From assembly GCA_020444045.1 (NCBI GenBank), contig JAHLLS010000001.1, positions 124,001 to 188,000 of the forward strand: a DNA stretch of 64,000 nt. Reading direction: 5' to 3'. This document shows, one piece after another, positions 26,592 to 35,132 of the stretch. Positions within the stretch are counted from its first letter, which is position 1. The number at the start of each line of letters is the position of its first letter. The notes beneath the pieces were generated by a model. That model was not told where the DNA came from, ran no database searches, and saw only the letters and a program-made list of their open reading frames with translations. The translations under genes were made by a program, and so were the position numbers. This DNA is from Deltaproteobacteria bacterium. Its GTDB lineage: Bacteria > Desulfobacterota > Desulfobacteria > Desulfobacterales > UBA5852.

Positions 26592-28592
26592 ATGAATCGA
26601 ATCGTCAAATGGATGCTGCTGGCCGGCGGCGCGCTGCTGGTTCTACTGGTCGCCGCCATCGTCCTGATACCCCTTCTGATGGATGTCAACCGCTACAAAC
26701 CGCAAATTGAAGCGAAGGTCCAGGAAGCTACCGGTCGCACCTTCAACATAGGCGGCGACATCGAATTGTCGGTTTTCCCCTGGGTGGGCCTGTCGCTCAG
26801 CGATCTGACGCTCGGCAGTCCGACGGGATTCAAAGAAACCGACATGATCAAGGTCGGCGACTTTGAAGCCCGGGTCAAACTGATCCCCCTTCTCTCCAGC
26901 AACGTCGAGATCAAGCGCGTGATCCTGCAGGCCCCCGACATTGTTCTCGTCAAGAACAAAACCGGCCAGACCAACTGGGAATTCAAAACCCCCGCCTCCC
27001 AGCCGAAGAAAGCCGCGCCGGCCGCCAAGGACGTCCCGACCGGAGACTCGGGATTCGCCCTGAAATCCCTGACAGCTGAAGAAATCGCCATCCGCAACGG
27101 CCGGCTGACGTTGATCGACCACACCAGCGGCAAGCGCCAGGAGGTGGCGGAGATCAACCTGTCACTCTCCGACGTGTCCCTGGACCGACCTGTGGCCCTG
27201 GTTTTTTCGACCCGTGTCAACGGCCAGCCCCTGACAATCGAGGGCACGGCCGGCCCGATAGGCAGCCCCCCGGCCAGTCAGCCCATCGCCTACAATATCA
27301 AGATTTCCGCTCTGGACGAACTTGAAGCGGTGCTCAAGGGTTCGGCCCACGATTTGACCGGCAAACCGGCCTTCGACCTGCAATTGGATGTCGCTGCCTT
27401 TTCACCGCGCAAGCTTTTCGATCGCCTGGGACAACCCTTTCCGATGGCAACCGCCGACCCTGCCGTTCTCAACAAGGTGTCGCTGAAAGCCCAGGTCAAG
27501 GGCGACACGACGCGTGTCAGCCTGGACAGCGGTACGCTGGTACTCGACGATACCAAGACCGACGTCACCCTCGAGGCCAAAGCGTTTGATCGGCCGGATC
27601 TCAAATTCGATGTCCGGATGGATGCCATCGACCTTGACCGTTATCTCCCGGGTACGGGCAAAGCGCCGACCGACCAAACCGCCTCACCGGGAACGACCAA
27701 AACCGCCGGAAAGTCCACGGGCCCGGACTATGAACCCTTGCGGCGGATGATTCTCGACGGCCAGATAGCCGTTGGCCAACTGAAGGCGGGCAAGGCGAAT
27801 ATGCAGAACGTGCGTTTCCAGATCGCGGGCCGGGATGGACGCTTCCGGATCGCCCCCCTGGCCTGTGACCTCTACGGGGGCGCTGCCACGATCACGGGTA
27901 CCATCGATGTCAGTCAAAGCCAGCCCCGATCGGATCTGCAGGTGAAGCTTCAGAAAATCGCCGCCGGCCCCATGATAAAAGATGTGGCCCAGAAAGAGGT
28001 TCTCGAAGGGCTCCTGCAGTCTGATATCACCCTCCAGTTTCAGGGCGACTCCCCGGACCGCATCAAGCAAACCCTGAATGGCGGCGGACAGCTTGACTTT
28101 ATCGACGGCGCCCTGGTGGGCATCGATCTGGCGGCTATGGTGCGCAACGTGCAGGCCGCCTTCGGCCAGGGCGAACGGATCACGGAAAAACCCAAGACCG
28201 ACTTTTCCGAATTCACCATCCCCTTTACCCTCCGCAACGGCACCTTCGGGACCGACGCCACCCGACTGCAGTCGCCCCTGCTGCGCGTCAGCGCCAAGGG
28301 GCAGGCCGACCTGGTGGCCGAACAGCTGAATTTCAGAGTTGAACCCAGTCTGGTGAAAACCATCAAGGGGCAGGGCGACACCGGAACCTATGAGGGTATC
28401 ATGGTCCCTGTGCTGGTCAGCGGAAGTTTTAAAGACCCCCGCTTCGCCCCGGACCTTGAGGCCATCGCCCGGCAGCAGGTAAAAAAACAAATCATCGACT
28501 CCGGGAAGCTGGACGAAGTCTTTGAAAAGAATGAGAACCTGAAACCGCTGGAAGAAACCACCAAGGGCCTGCTGAAAGAGATATTCAAATAG
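26592..28592 (+). CDS. AsmA-family protein
   Basis: A 666-residue inner-membrane-anchored periplasmic protein. It has one N-terminal helix (MLLAGGALLVLLVAAIVLIPLLM), then the AsmA signature (DVNRYKPQIEAKVQEATGR near 36, followed by GDIELSVFPWVGLSLSDLTLG), and a C-terminal AsmA_2 region (QFQGDSPDRIKQTLNGGGQLDFIDGALVGIDLAAMVRN). AsmA-like proteins are thought to bridge the envelope and help lipid transport or outer membrane assembly. AAAGGAG lies upstream of the ATG. The LEA14-type lipoprotein gene follows by 57 bp. Confidence 0.92.
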   Translation: MNRIVKWMLLAGGALLVLLVAAIVLIPLLMDVNRYKPQIEAKVQEATGRTFNIGGDIELSVFPWVGLSLSDLTLGSPTGFKETDMIKVGDFEARVKLIPLLSSNVEIKRVILQAPDIVLVKNKTGQTNWEFKTPASQPKKAAPAAKDVPTGDSGFALKSLTAEEIAIRNGRLTLIDHTSGKRQEVAEINLSLSDVSLDRPVALVFSTRVNGQPLTIEGTAGPIGSPPASQPIAYNIKISALDELEAVLKGSAHDLTGKPAFDLQLDVAAFSPRKLFDRLGQPFPMATADPAVLNKVSLKAQVKGDTTRVSLDSGTLVLDDTKTDVTLEAKAFDRPDLKFDVRMDAIDLDRYLPGTGKAPTDQTASPGTTKTAGKSTGPDYEPLRRMILDGQIAVGQLKAGKANMQNVRFQIAGRDGRFRIAPLACDLYGGAATITGTIDVSQSQPRSDLQVKLQKIAAGPMIKDVAQKEVLEGLLQSDITLQFQGDSPDRIKQTLNGGGQLDFIDGALVGIDLAAMVRNVQAAFGQGERITEKPKTDFSEFTIPFTLRNGTFGTDATRLQSPLLRVSAKGQADLVAEQLNFRVEPSLVKTIKGQGDTGTYEGIMVPVLVSGSFKDPRFAPDLEAIARQQVKKQIIDSGKLDEVFEKNENLKPLEETTKGLLKEIFK

Positions 28593-28649
28593 CAGCCGAT
28601 CCTGAATGATGGATCGAAATTTCGGCCCCTGAAGAAAAGGAACCGACGG

Positions 28650-29165
28650 ATGACGACATCGCTTAAAGGGCTCCGGCCGACGCTATTCCTGCTGACCATC
28701 GCCGCAATACTGACATGGGGCTGCGCCACGATGGGGCCGTCACTGGAAGCGCCCCGGGTCAGCCTGGTCAATATCATTCAGCAGCCGTCAAGCGGCATGG
28801 AGACCACTTTTCAGCTGGAACTGCGCCTGATCAACCCCAACGACGTGGCCATCGACCTCAAAGGGATCGACTGCCGGCTGGAGATCAACGACACCACCAT
28901 TGCCTCCGGGGTCTCCAACGAGGCGGCTGAACTTCCCGCTTTGGGCACCCTTGTCTATCCGGTGACGGCCTATGCCTCCGCCAGCGACTTTATCATGCTG
29001 ATGGTGCGCCTGATGGCGGCCAACCACGGCGCGCCTGAAGATTTCGAGCTGACTTACAGCCTCCTGGGCCGTGTGTTTCTGGCGGGCGGTATGCCCGGAC
29101 TGAACCGACTGACCTTCAAATCCGAAGGCGATCTGCTCAGGCTGATCGAGCCCCCGGAACAATAA
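28650..29165 (+). CDS. LEA14-like (WHy domain) lipoprotein
   Basis: A 171-residue predicted lipoprotein: signal peptide ending LTWGC (Cys25), followed by a LEA type 2/WHy beta-sandwich (QLELRLINPNDVAIDLKGIDCRLEINDTTIASG, with the conserved NPN). In Gram-negative bacteria such proteins are small envelope lipoproteins of unclear role; the fold in plants is desiccation-linked. AAGGA precedes the ATG. Placement directly after an AsmA gene hints at an envelope function. Confidence 0.85.
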   Translation: MTTSLKGLRPTLFLLTIAAILTWGCATMGPSLEAPRVSLVNIIQQPSSGMETTFQLELRLINPNDVAIDLKGIDCRLEINDTTIASGVSNEAAELPALGTLVYPVTAYASASDFIMLMVRLMAANHGAPEDFELTYSLLGRVFLAGGMPGLNRLTFKSEGDLLRLIEPPEQ

Positions 29166-29285
29166 AACGGCGCGTCTTCCGACCAACGGCAGGTATTTAC
29201 CGGGTCGATCGTTGCAATATGAGATCGAGTGCGTTAAGAAGACGTCTTTTTAGTGCGCCCGCGTGGCGATCGATGAGGAGCCATC

Positions 29286-30323
29286 ATGAAACTGGGAATC
29301 ATTGGGCTGGAACAAGCCGGCAAAACCACGGTCTTCGAAGCCCTGACCGGCGCCGACATCTCGGCCGGCGCCCGAACGGAAAGCCACATTGGCACCATTC
29401 GTGTGCCGGACGACCGGGTCGACATCCTCAGCGGCATCTATCAACCGCGCAAAACCATCTATGCCCAGGTCGAATATTTCCTGCCGGCCGGCCAGCCCCA
29501 GAGCAGTGAAAAGCGTTCCGGTGAACAGCCCTACTGGACCCAGGTCCGCGACTGCGATGCCCTGATCCACTGTGTGCGCAATTTCGACCTCTTTGGCACC
29601 CAGCCGCCGACCCCGCTTGAAAATTATCGGCAACTCGATCAGGAATTGATCATTGCGGACCTGATTGTCGTCGAAAAGCGTCTGGAACGGCTCGAACTCG
29701 ACCAGAAAAGAGGCAAGAAAGCCGATCCGGAAGAGCTGGCCCTGCTGATCCGCTGCCGGGAATCCCTGGAAAACGAACGCGCTCTGCGTGCCACGCCGGA
29801 ACTGGCCACCGCCCACAAACTGCGGGGCTTTGCTTTCCTTTCCGCCAAACCCCAGCTGGCCCTGTTCAACAATGCCGACGAAGACGATCAGCGGCCCGCC
29901 CTGGCCGACGATCTCGAGGCTGCCAACACCATGGTCATCAGGGGCAAACTCGAACAGGAACTGGCCCGCATGAGCCCGGAAGAGGCCGCCGAGTTCCAGG
30001 CCGAGTTCGGCGTCAGCGCCGCTGCCGCCGATCGCATTATCCAGCGCTCCTATGCCTTGCAGGGCCTGATTTCTTTCTTCACCGTGGGCGAGGATGAGGT
30101 CCGGGCCTGGACCATCCGGCGCGCCACCCCCGCCGTCGACGCGGCCGAAGTGATCCATTCCGATATCAAAAAAGGCTTCATTCGCGCTGAAGTCCTCGCT
30201 TACGACGACCTCATGGCGGCCGGCAGTTATGCCGAAGCCCGCAAACAAGGCACCACACGCCTGGAAGGCAAACTCTACGAAGTCCAGGATGGTGATATCA
30301 TCAATTTCCGCTTCAATGTTTGA
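29286..30323 (+). CDS. YchF/Obg-related P-loop protein (DUF933/TGS-like C-terminus)
   Basis: A 345-residue relative of the YchF/OLA1 ATPase/GTPase. The G1 loop GLEQAGKT (7-14) and the C-terminal TGS-like domain (LISFFTVGEDEVRAWTIRRATPAVDAAEVIHSDIKKGFIRAEV) match YchF. However, the G3 switch-II motif expected as DxAGLV is replaced by VEYFLPAGQ, and the G4 position reads NNADED. True YchF binds ATP with an NxxE motif, so this is a divergent paralog that may hydrolyse poorly or differently. A canonical ychF is not in the window. Confidence 0.85.
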   Translation: MKLGIIGLEQAGKTTVFEALTGADISAGARTESHIGTIRVPDDRVDILSGIYQPRKTIYAQVEYFLPAGQPQSSEKRSGEQPYWTQVRDCDALIHCVRNFDLFGTQPPTPLENYRQLDQELIIADLIVVEKRLERLELDQKRGKKADPEELALLIRCRESLENERALRATPELATAHKLRGFAFLSAKPQLALFNNADEDDQRPALADDLEAANTMVIRGKLEQELARMSPEEAAEFQAEFGVSAAAADRIIQRSYALQGLISFFTVGEDEVRAWTIRRATPAVDAAEVIHSDIKKGFIRAEVLAYDDLMAAGSYAEARKQGTTRLEGKLYEVQDGDIINFRFNV

Positions 30324-30505
30324 ATTCGAAGACCTTTTTCTCCTGATGCCGACCCGGCAACAGCATCCCGGACCGGGCGGGGTCGCCTATGAAAAACATT
30401 CCCGTGCATGCAATAAGATGGTGAATCACCAGGAATTATGGTATGTTCATTGGTTATGTTGAACCGCTGTTATGCGCCGCGACGACAGGACGACAGGAAT
30501 AAGGC

Positions 30506-31801
30506 GTGAGTAACTCCTCGGTACACGAAAAATTCATATCCGGCCTGATGGACACCCAGAGCATGGGCCGGTACAAAATCATCCGGAAACTCGGCCAGGG
30601 CGGCTCGGGCGTCGTCTATCTGGCCCGCGATGCCTACATCCAACGCCAGGTGGCCTTGAAAATTTCCCGGGGCATCTCAAGCCAGTCCCGCAAAAAACTT
30701 TTCCTGGAAGCCCAATCCGCCGGCCGCCTCAGCCACCCTAACATCCTGGCCATCTATGATACCGGATTGTACAAAGAATTTTGCTACATCATCATGGAGT
30801 ATGTTGAAGGTGAAACGCTCAAAAAGTACTGCCGACCCCAGCATCTCCTTCCCATCGACCAATGCATCGAGATTGTCTTCAAGGTATGCAGTGCCCTGAG
30901 CTATGCCCACCAGCACGGTGTGATTCACCGGGATATCAAGCCCTCGAACATCATGCTGGACAAACAGGGCACCCCCAAGCTGACCGATTTCGGCATCGCC
31001 CGCATCTCCGAGCAGAAATCCGAAAAGGGCGTCTGGGGGACTCCCAGCTATATGTCGCCGGAGCAGCTCAAGGAGGAAACCGGCACGCACCAGAGCGATA
31101 TCTTCTCGCTGGGCTGCGTCATGTATGAGTTGCTCACCGGTCAGCGCGCCTTCACCGGCGAAAACGACTTCGCCATCATCTACAAGATCACCCGTGAAAA
31201 CCCGACCCCGGTGCGCGAACTGCGGCCGGACCTGCCGAAAATTTTCGAAGACATCATGCGCAAAGCGCTGGCCAAAAACCTTGAAGCGCGCTACGCCTCC
31301 TGCATGGATCTGGCCTATGACCTGCGGGTCGCCCTGCGCGGGATCATGCTGCCCAAGGGGGACAAAAAGGTCGAAGACATTATCGATCTGCTCCGCCAGG
31401 TGCCCTTTTTCCACAATTTCACCCGCGAGCAGATCGAAAGCCTGGGGCTGGCCAGCAGCATCATCAAGGTCCCGGAAGGCAAAATTATCGTCACCGAAGG
31501 CGATATTGACGACACGTTCTATATCCTGTTGAACGGCAAGGTTAAAATCCGCAAAAATGACACGGTCATTGCCAAGATCAGGGCCGGGGAATGCTTCGGA
31601 GAAATGGCCTATATCGCCGGCAAGGCCCGTGTCGCCTCGGCCACGGCCCATACCAATTGCCTCCTGATGAAAATCAGTGCCACCTTGATGGATAAAGCCC
31701 CGGATGCGGTCCAGCTATTATTTTTCAAAAATTTTGCACGCACGCTGTCGTATCGTCTGGAAAAAAGCTCAGGGCTTAAAACAGGCAGCAACTCCAAATG
31801 A
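30506..31801 (+). CDS. Ser/Thr protein kinase with C-terminal cyclic-nucleotide-binding domain
   Basis: A 431-residue cytoplasmic Hanks-type kinase with no membrane helix. The glycine loop is GQGGSGVVY (30-38), catalytic Lys52, HRDIKPSN (141-148) and DFG (161-163), so it looks active; GTPSYMSPEQL is the activation segment end. Residues from about 300 form a cNMP-binding domain with the phosphate-binding cassette GECFGEMAYIAGKARVASATA, retaining the Glu and Arg that contact cyclic nucleotides. The start codon is GTG. It is followed 80 bp later by a PP2C phosphatase, its likely antagonist. Confidence 0.92.
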   Translation: MSNSSVHEKFISGLMDTQSMGRYKIIRKLGQGGSGVVYLARDAYIQRQVALKISRGISSQSRKKLFLEAQSAGRLSHPNILAIYDTGLYKEFCYIIMEYVEGETLKKYCRPQHLLPIDQCIEIVFKVCSALSYAHQHGVIHRDIKPSNIMLDKQGTPKLTDFGIARISEQKSEKGVWGTPSYMSPEQLKEETGTHQSDIFSLGCVMYELLTGQRAFTGENDFAIIYKITRENPTPVRELRPDLPKIFEDIMRKALAKNLEARYASCMDLAYDLRVALRGIMLPKGDKKVEDIIDLLRQVPFFHNFTREQIESLGLASSIIKVPEGKIIVTEGDIDDTFYILLNGKVKIRKNDTVIAKIRAGECFGEMAYIAGKARVASATAHTNCLLMKISATLMDKAPDAVQLLFFKNFARTLSYRLEKSSGLKTGSNSK

Positions 31802-31881
31802 GGCGACCTGTTGATGATTTGCTGTGAAACCCTATCGGCCTGCTATCGGCTTATGCTTAGCGCTCCTCGCGAGGCCACGGT

Positions 31882-32973
31882 ATGATATCGGTAGAATCCG
31901 CCGGACAAACGGATGTCGGCCAGAAGCGCAAGGGCAACGAAGATTCCTTTCTCATCGATGACCAGCTTCAGCTCTATGTTGTAGCGGACGGGATGGGCGG
32001 GCGTAAAGCCGGCGAAGTGGCCAGCCGCCTGGTGGTCGACACCATCAGCAAAACCATGCACAAATTGGCTTCCGCGGAAAATCCGGACCAGATGGTGGGT
32101 GTCGACCGCAACCTGTCCTCACAGGCCAACCAACTTGTATACGCCATTCGCCGGGCCAATCTGAAGACCTATGAATACGCCCAGAACGATGAGACTTGCA
32201 AGGGCATGGGGTCAACGGTATCGGCCGTCTACCTCAGTGATACCCACGCCATTATCAGCAATGTCGGTGACAGCCCTATTTTTCTGATACGGGACGGCCG
32301 AGCGGAAGTCGTCTCGACCATGCATACCGTCATGGCCGAACAGGAAGCGCTGGCACCGGAGGGCGGGCTCAAGCTGGGCCAGCAATACCTGCATATGATC
32401 ACCCGCGCCATGGGCATCGGCGAAACCGTGAATCCTGATACCACCGAGATTTTCTTCAAAGAAGACGACATCCTGGTCATTTGCTCCGATGGCTTGAGCG
32501 ATAAGGCCTTTCCGGAAGAAATCTGTGAGATTGTCAGTCATGCCGCGCCGCAAGAATCCTGTCAAAAATTGGTGGCCATGGCCAACGAACGCGGCGGCGA
32601 CGACAATATCACGGTCATCGTCCTCCGGTTGGGCGCTATGATGGTGGCCAGCAAACCGGTGCCGGCCGCGCCCGACGCAACGGCGGATCTTCCGGAAGAC
32701 CGGCCCCAGGTGCTGGTGGAGTACGACACGGACGATGCCTCCTATTCGACCTTTACGCGCGCCCTTCGGCTGGATGGTATCTTCCTGGAAACGTCGGAAC
32801 CCTTTTCAGAAGGCGAAAGCCTGATGATGACCATCACCGATCCCGCGACCCAGAAAACACTGATGCTCTCGGGCATCATCATGGGCCGGAAAGTCAAAGG
32901 CATCGAGGTCGTTTTCGACGATCTCGCACCATCCCAGATCGAAACGCTGAAAAACCTGATCCGCAACCTTTAG
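31882..32973 (+). CDS. PP2C-family Ser/Thr phosphatase with C-terminal PilZ-like domain
   Basis: A 363-residue Mn/Mg-dependent phosphatase of the Stp1 type. Metal-binding motifs are GNEDSF (18-23), VADGMGG (D36) and CSDGLSD, with GGDDNITVIV at the end of the domain. A C-terminal region (about 265-363) resembles a PilZ domain (TRALRLDGIFLETSEPFSEGESL ... GIEVVFDDL), though the arginine motif that binds c-di-GMP is not evident. It follows the cNMP-binding kinase gene, forming a kinase-phosphatase pair. Confidence 0.9.
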   Translation: MISVESAGQTDVGQKRKGNEDSFLIDDQLQLYVVADGMGGRKAGEVASRLVVDTISKTMHKLASAENPDQMVGVDRNLSSQANQLVYAIRRANLKTYEYAQNDETCKGMGSTVSAVYLSDTHAIISNVGDSPIFLIRDGRAEVVSTMHTVMAEQEALAPEGGLKLGQQYLHMITRAMGIGETVNPDTTEIFFKEDDILVICSDGLSDKAFPEEICEIVSHAAPQESCQKLVAMANERGGDDNITVIVLRLGAMMVASKPVPAAPDATADLPEDRPQVLVEYDTDDASYSTFTRALRLDGIFLETSEPFSEGESLMMTITDPATQKTLMLSGIIMGRKVKGIEVVFDDLAPSQIETLKNLIRNL

Positions 32974-33052
32974 GGCCTTTTCGCCAGCAGGGTTATGCGA
33001 TAACCTGCCAAACCATGATCCCCGGCTCCCCCGGGCAACCGGCAAAAACGTC

Positions 33053-33823
33053 ATGAGACCCCAGAGTCCCGTTCAGATCGATATCAAGGGCAAACGCATC
33101 GGGGGGGGCCCCCGACCGCTGATCTGCCTGCCCCTATTGGCCGACACGCAGGCGTCTCTGCTGGAACAAGCCGGGGACATCCCGACACTCAAGCCGGACC
33201 TGATTGAATGGCGGGTCGACGCCCTTGACATCTTAGCCGACACCCGGTCGGTGGCGCAGACCCTGGCGGCGCTTCACGCCATGAGCAACGCCTGGCCCCT
33301 GTTGTTTACCTGCCGGATTGCCGCCGAGGGGGGGATGCAGGCCCTTTCCGCGGCAATGCGGTTAGCGTTATACCAAATGGCCATCACATCGGGGCAGGTG
33401 GATATGATCGATATCGAACTGTCCAGTGGCCGCGAAACGATTCAAGAGCTGCGGTCCATGTGCCGCCCGGCCGGCGTAAAACTCATCCTGTCCTATCACG
33501 ATTTCGGGCGCACCCCGGACAGCGATGCGCTGTTGCAAAAACTGCTGGATGCGGAACAGGCCGGTGCGGACATTGCGAAAGTGGCCGTGATGCCACGCGA
33601 CAGTCGGGATGTGCTGACCGTGCTCAATGTAACCCACCTTGCCCGACAGCAAATGAAAATTCCGCTGATCGCCATCTCCATGGGCCATGGGGGCGTCATT
33701 ACCCGCATCGCCGGGGGCCTTTTCGGATCCGATATCACATTTGCCAGCGGCACGGCGACCACCGCACCGGGACAACTGTCCATCACGGATCTGCGCAAGG
33801 CCTGGTCCGTGATGTCCTGGTAA
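33053..33823 (+). CDS. aroD: 3-dehydroquinate dehydratase, type I
   Basis: Third step of the shikimate pathway, via a Schiff-base intermediate. The 256-residue protein has catalytic His149 (SYHDFGRTP) and Lys176 (AKVAVMPRD), and IEWRVDALD near residue 51; the C-terminal region GGVITRIAGGLFGSDITFASG matches the family. aroE follows after 57 bp. The ribosome site is weak. Together with aroE it precedes, but is separated by an attenuator from, the DAHP synthase-aroB unit. Confidence 0.94.
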   Translation: MRPQSPVQIDIKGKRIGGGPRPLICLPLLADTQASLLEQAGDIPTLKPDLIEWRVDALDILADTRSVAQTLAALHAMSNAWPLLFTCRIAAEGGMQALSAAMRLALYQMAITSGQVDMIDIELSSGRETIQELRSMCRPAGVKLILSYHDFGRTPDSDALLQKLLDAEQAGADIAKVAVMPRDSRDVLTVLNVTHLARQQMKIPLIAISMGHGGVITRIAGGLFGSDITFASGTATTAPGQLSITDLRKAWSVMSW

Positions 33824-33880
33824 AAGGACCATACCAATGGCGCCGATCTTCTTTCGTCCGCAGATGAAAGCCGTCACCCA

Positions 33881-34753
33881 ATGAGCACCTCGACAGACAG
33901 ACCAACACCGATCGATACCCGAACGAAGCTGGTCGGGTTGCTGGGCCGTCCGCTGGGGCACAGTTTTTCGCCGGCCATGCACAACCGGGCCTTTCAGACC
34001 CTGGGGCTGAACTACTGCTACCTGCCCATTGAAGTAACGGCCGAAGACTTGGCAACCGTGGCCGCCGGCATCGCAAAAATGAATTTTGCCGGCTACAACG
34101 TCACCATTCCCCATAAAATCCGTATCATGGACTGCCTGGACACCATCGACCCCCTGGCCCAAGCCATCGGGGCCGTCAACACCGTCACCATTCGAAACGG
34201 CCGCACGACGGGCTACAATACCGACGGCATCGGATTTGCCCACTCCCTTGAAGCCGCAGGCGAGCCGTCGGTAAAAAACAAATCCGTACTGATATTGGGT
34301 GCCGGCGGGGCGGCCCGGGCCATTGCCATGACCCTGGCCGACCAGGGCGCGACCCGGATCGTCATCTGCAACCGGACCGAGTCCAAGGCCTGCGACTTGT
34401 CCCGCGATGTCAACCGGCAGGGCCGCGAATGCGCGACAGCGATCCCAATGGATGCCGCCACCATGGCCAAGGCCTTGCGGGAAACCGATATTCTGATCAA
34501 TACCACCAGCATCGGCATGCATCCTCAAGACCAACAAAGTCCTATCGCCAACCACCTGATTCAAAGCCACCTGGTCGTATGCGATATCGTTTACAACCCG
34601 CCCCTGACCCATCTCCTGAAGATGGCTCAGGAGAAGGGATGCCGGATTGTTCGGGGCATTGGAATGCTTGTCTATCAGGGTGCTGCCAGTTTCCAGCTAT
34701 GGACCGGCCGGGACGCGCCCGTCGACATCATGCGCCGTGCGATCCGCCCTTAA
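33881..34753 (+). CDS. aroE: Shikimate dehydrogenase (NADP+)
   Basis: Reduces 3-dehydroshikimate to shikimate. The 290-residue protein has the shikimate-binding LGRPLGHSFSPAMHN (21-35) and catalytic Lys79 in GYNVTIPHK, the Asp in YNTDGIGF, and a dinucleotide loop LGAGGAARAI. Length is normal for AroE with a short N-terminal extension. It is downstream of aroD on the same strand. Confidence 0.95.
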   Translation: MSTSTDRPTPIDTRTKLVGLLGRPLGHSFSPAMHNRAFQTLGLNYCYLPIEVTAEDLATVAAGIAKMNFAGYNVTIPHKIRIMDCLDTIDPLAQAIGAVNTVTIRNGRTTGYNTDGIGFAHSLEAAGEPSVKNKSVLILGAGGAARAIAMTLADQGATRIVICNRTESKACDLSRDVNRQGRECATAIPMDAATMAKALRETDILINTTSIGMHPQDQQSPIANHLIQSHLVVCDIVYNPPLTHLLKMAQEKGCRIVRGIGMLVYQGAASFQLWTGRDAPVDIMRRAIRP

Positions 34754-34812
34754 GCAGGGTATCGACCACGGACAAGAATTAATGCCGGCGACGGCAAAAA
34801 AGGCCACACCTC

Positions 34813-34841
34813 TTGACATTCGTTCTTTCCACCGTTATCGT
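34813..34841 (+). promoter_or_regulatory. Sigma-70 promoter of the DAHP synthase leader
   Basis: A perfect -35 TTGACA (34813-34818) and a -10-like TATCGT (34836-34841) with a 17-bp spacer lie upstream of the leader peptide. Initiation would fall around 34848, 20 nt before the leader ATG. Confidence 0.65.
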
Positions 34842-34867
34842 GCGCTATTGATCAACAGGAAGCTATC

Positions 34868-34945
34868 ATGCAAACCGCAGCAGACAGACACTATTTTTAT
34901 TTCGGCTATTATTTTTATTTCGACGGTCTGCCTGCGGTGTACTGA
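34868..34945 (+). CDS. Tyr/Phe-rich leader peptide of the attenuator
   Basis: A 25-residue frame with AGGAAG about 6 nt before its ATG. Its middle is YFYFGYYFYF: nine Tyr/Phe codons out of ten (five Tyr, four Phe), with a further Tyr as the last codon. This is the hallmark of ribosome-mediated attenuation sensing charged tRNA-Tyr and tRNA-Phe. The frame ends 21 nt before the first terminator hairpin. It is too short for gene finders and would itself have no function as a protein. Confidence 0.9.
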   Translation: MQTAADRHYFYFGYYFYFDGLPAVY

Positions 34946-34997
34946 AAATCTGACCAAAGAATTTCAAAACCGCCGGCGGATCAAACGCCGCGGTTTT
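34874..34997 (+). promoter_or_regulatory. Transcription attenuator with alternative hairpins
   Basis: Region 1 (ACCGCAG+CAGAC, 34874-34885) pairs with region 2 (GTCTG, 34926-34930, and CTGCGGT, 34932-34938) around the Tyr/Phe codons, with a single bulged C. Region 2 (GCCTGCGGT, 34930-34938) can instead pair with region 3 (ACCGCCGGC, 34969-34977), the left arm of the terminator, with one mismatch. A ribosome stalled on Tyr/Phe codons would cover region 1, free region 2 to pair with region 3 and prevent termination. This predicts induction of DAHP synthase and aroB when Tyr or Phe is scarce. Confidence 0.85.
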
Positions 34998-35000
34998 TTT
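34966..35000 (+). terminator. Attenuator terminator 1
   Basis: AAAACCGCCGGCG (34966-34978) pairs with CGCCGCGGTTTT (34986-34997) with one bulged C, around the loop GATCAAA, ending in seven T (34994-35000). It overlaps region 3 of the attenuator. Confidence 0.9.
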
Positions 35001-35008
35001 ATTTGAGT

Positions 35009-35046
35009 AGGCCGTGGCGGATCAAACGCTTCACGGCCTTTTTTAT
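35009..35046 (+). terminator. Attenuator terminator 2 (tandem)
   Basis: AGGCCGTG (35009-35016) pairs with CACGGCCT (35032-35039), with an inner GCG/CGC around the same loop GATCAAA, followed by six T. It shares the 14-nt core GGCGGATCAAACGC with terminator 1. It would catch transcripts escaping the first terminator, or terminate independently. Confidence 0.85.
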
Positions 35047-35132
35047 TCGGCCCGATGGCCCGGCGAGGGGAAAACAAGTCAACCCGTGATTCACCATGCG
35101 TGAACACCCAACGGTGCCGAAAGGAAAACACC

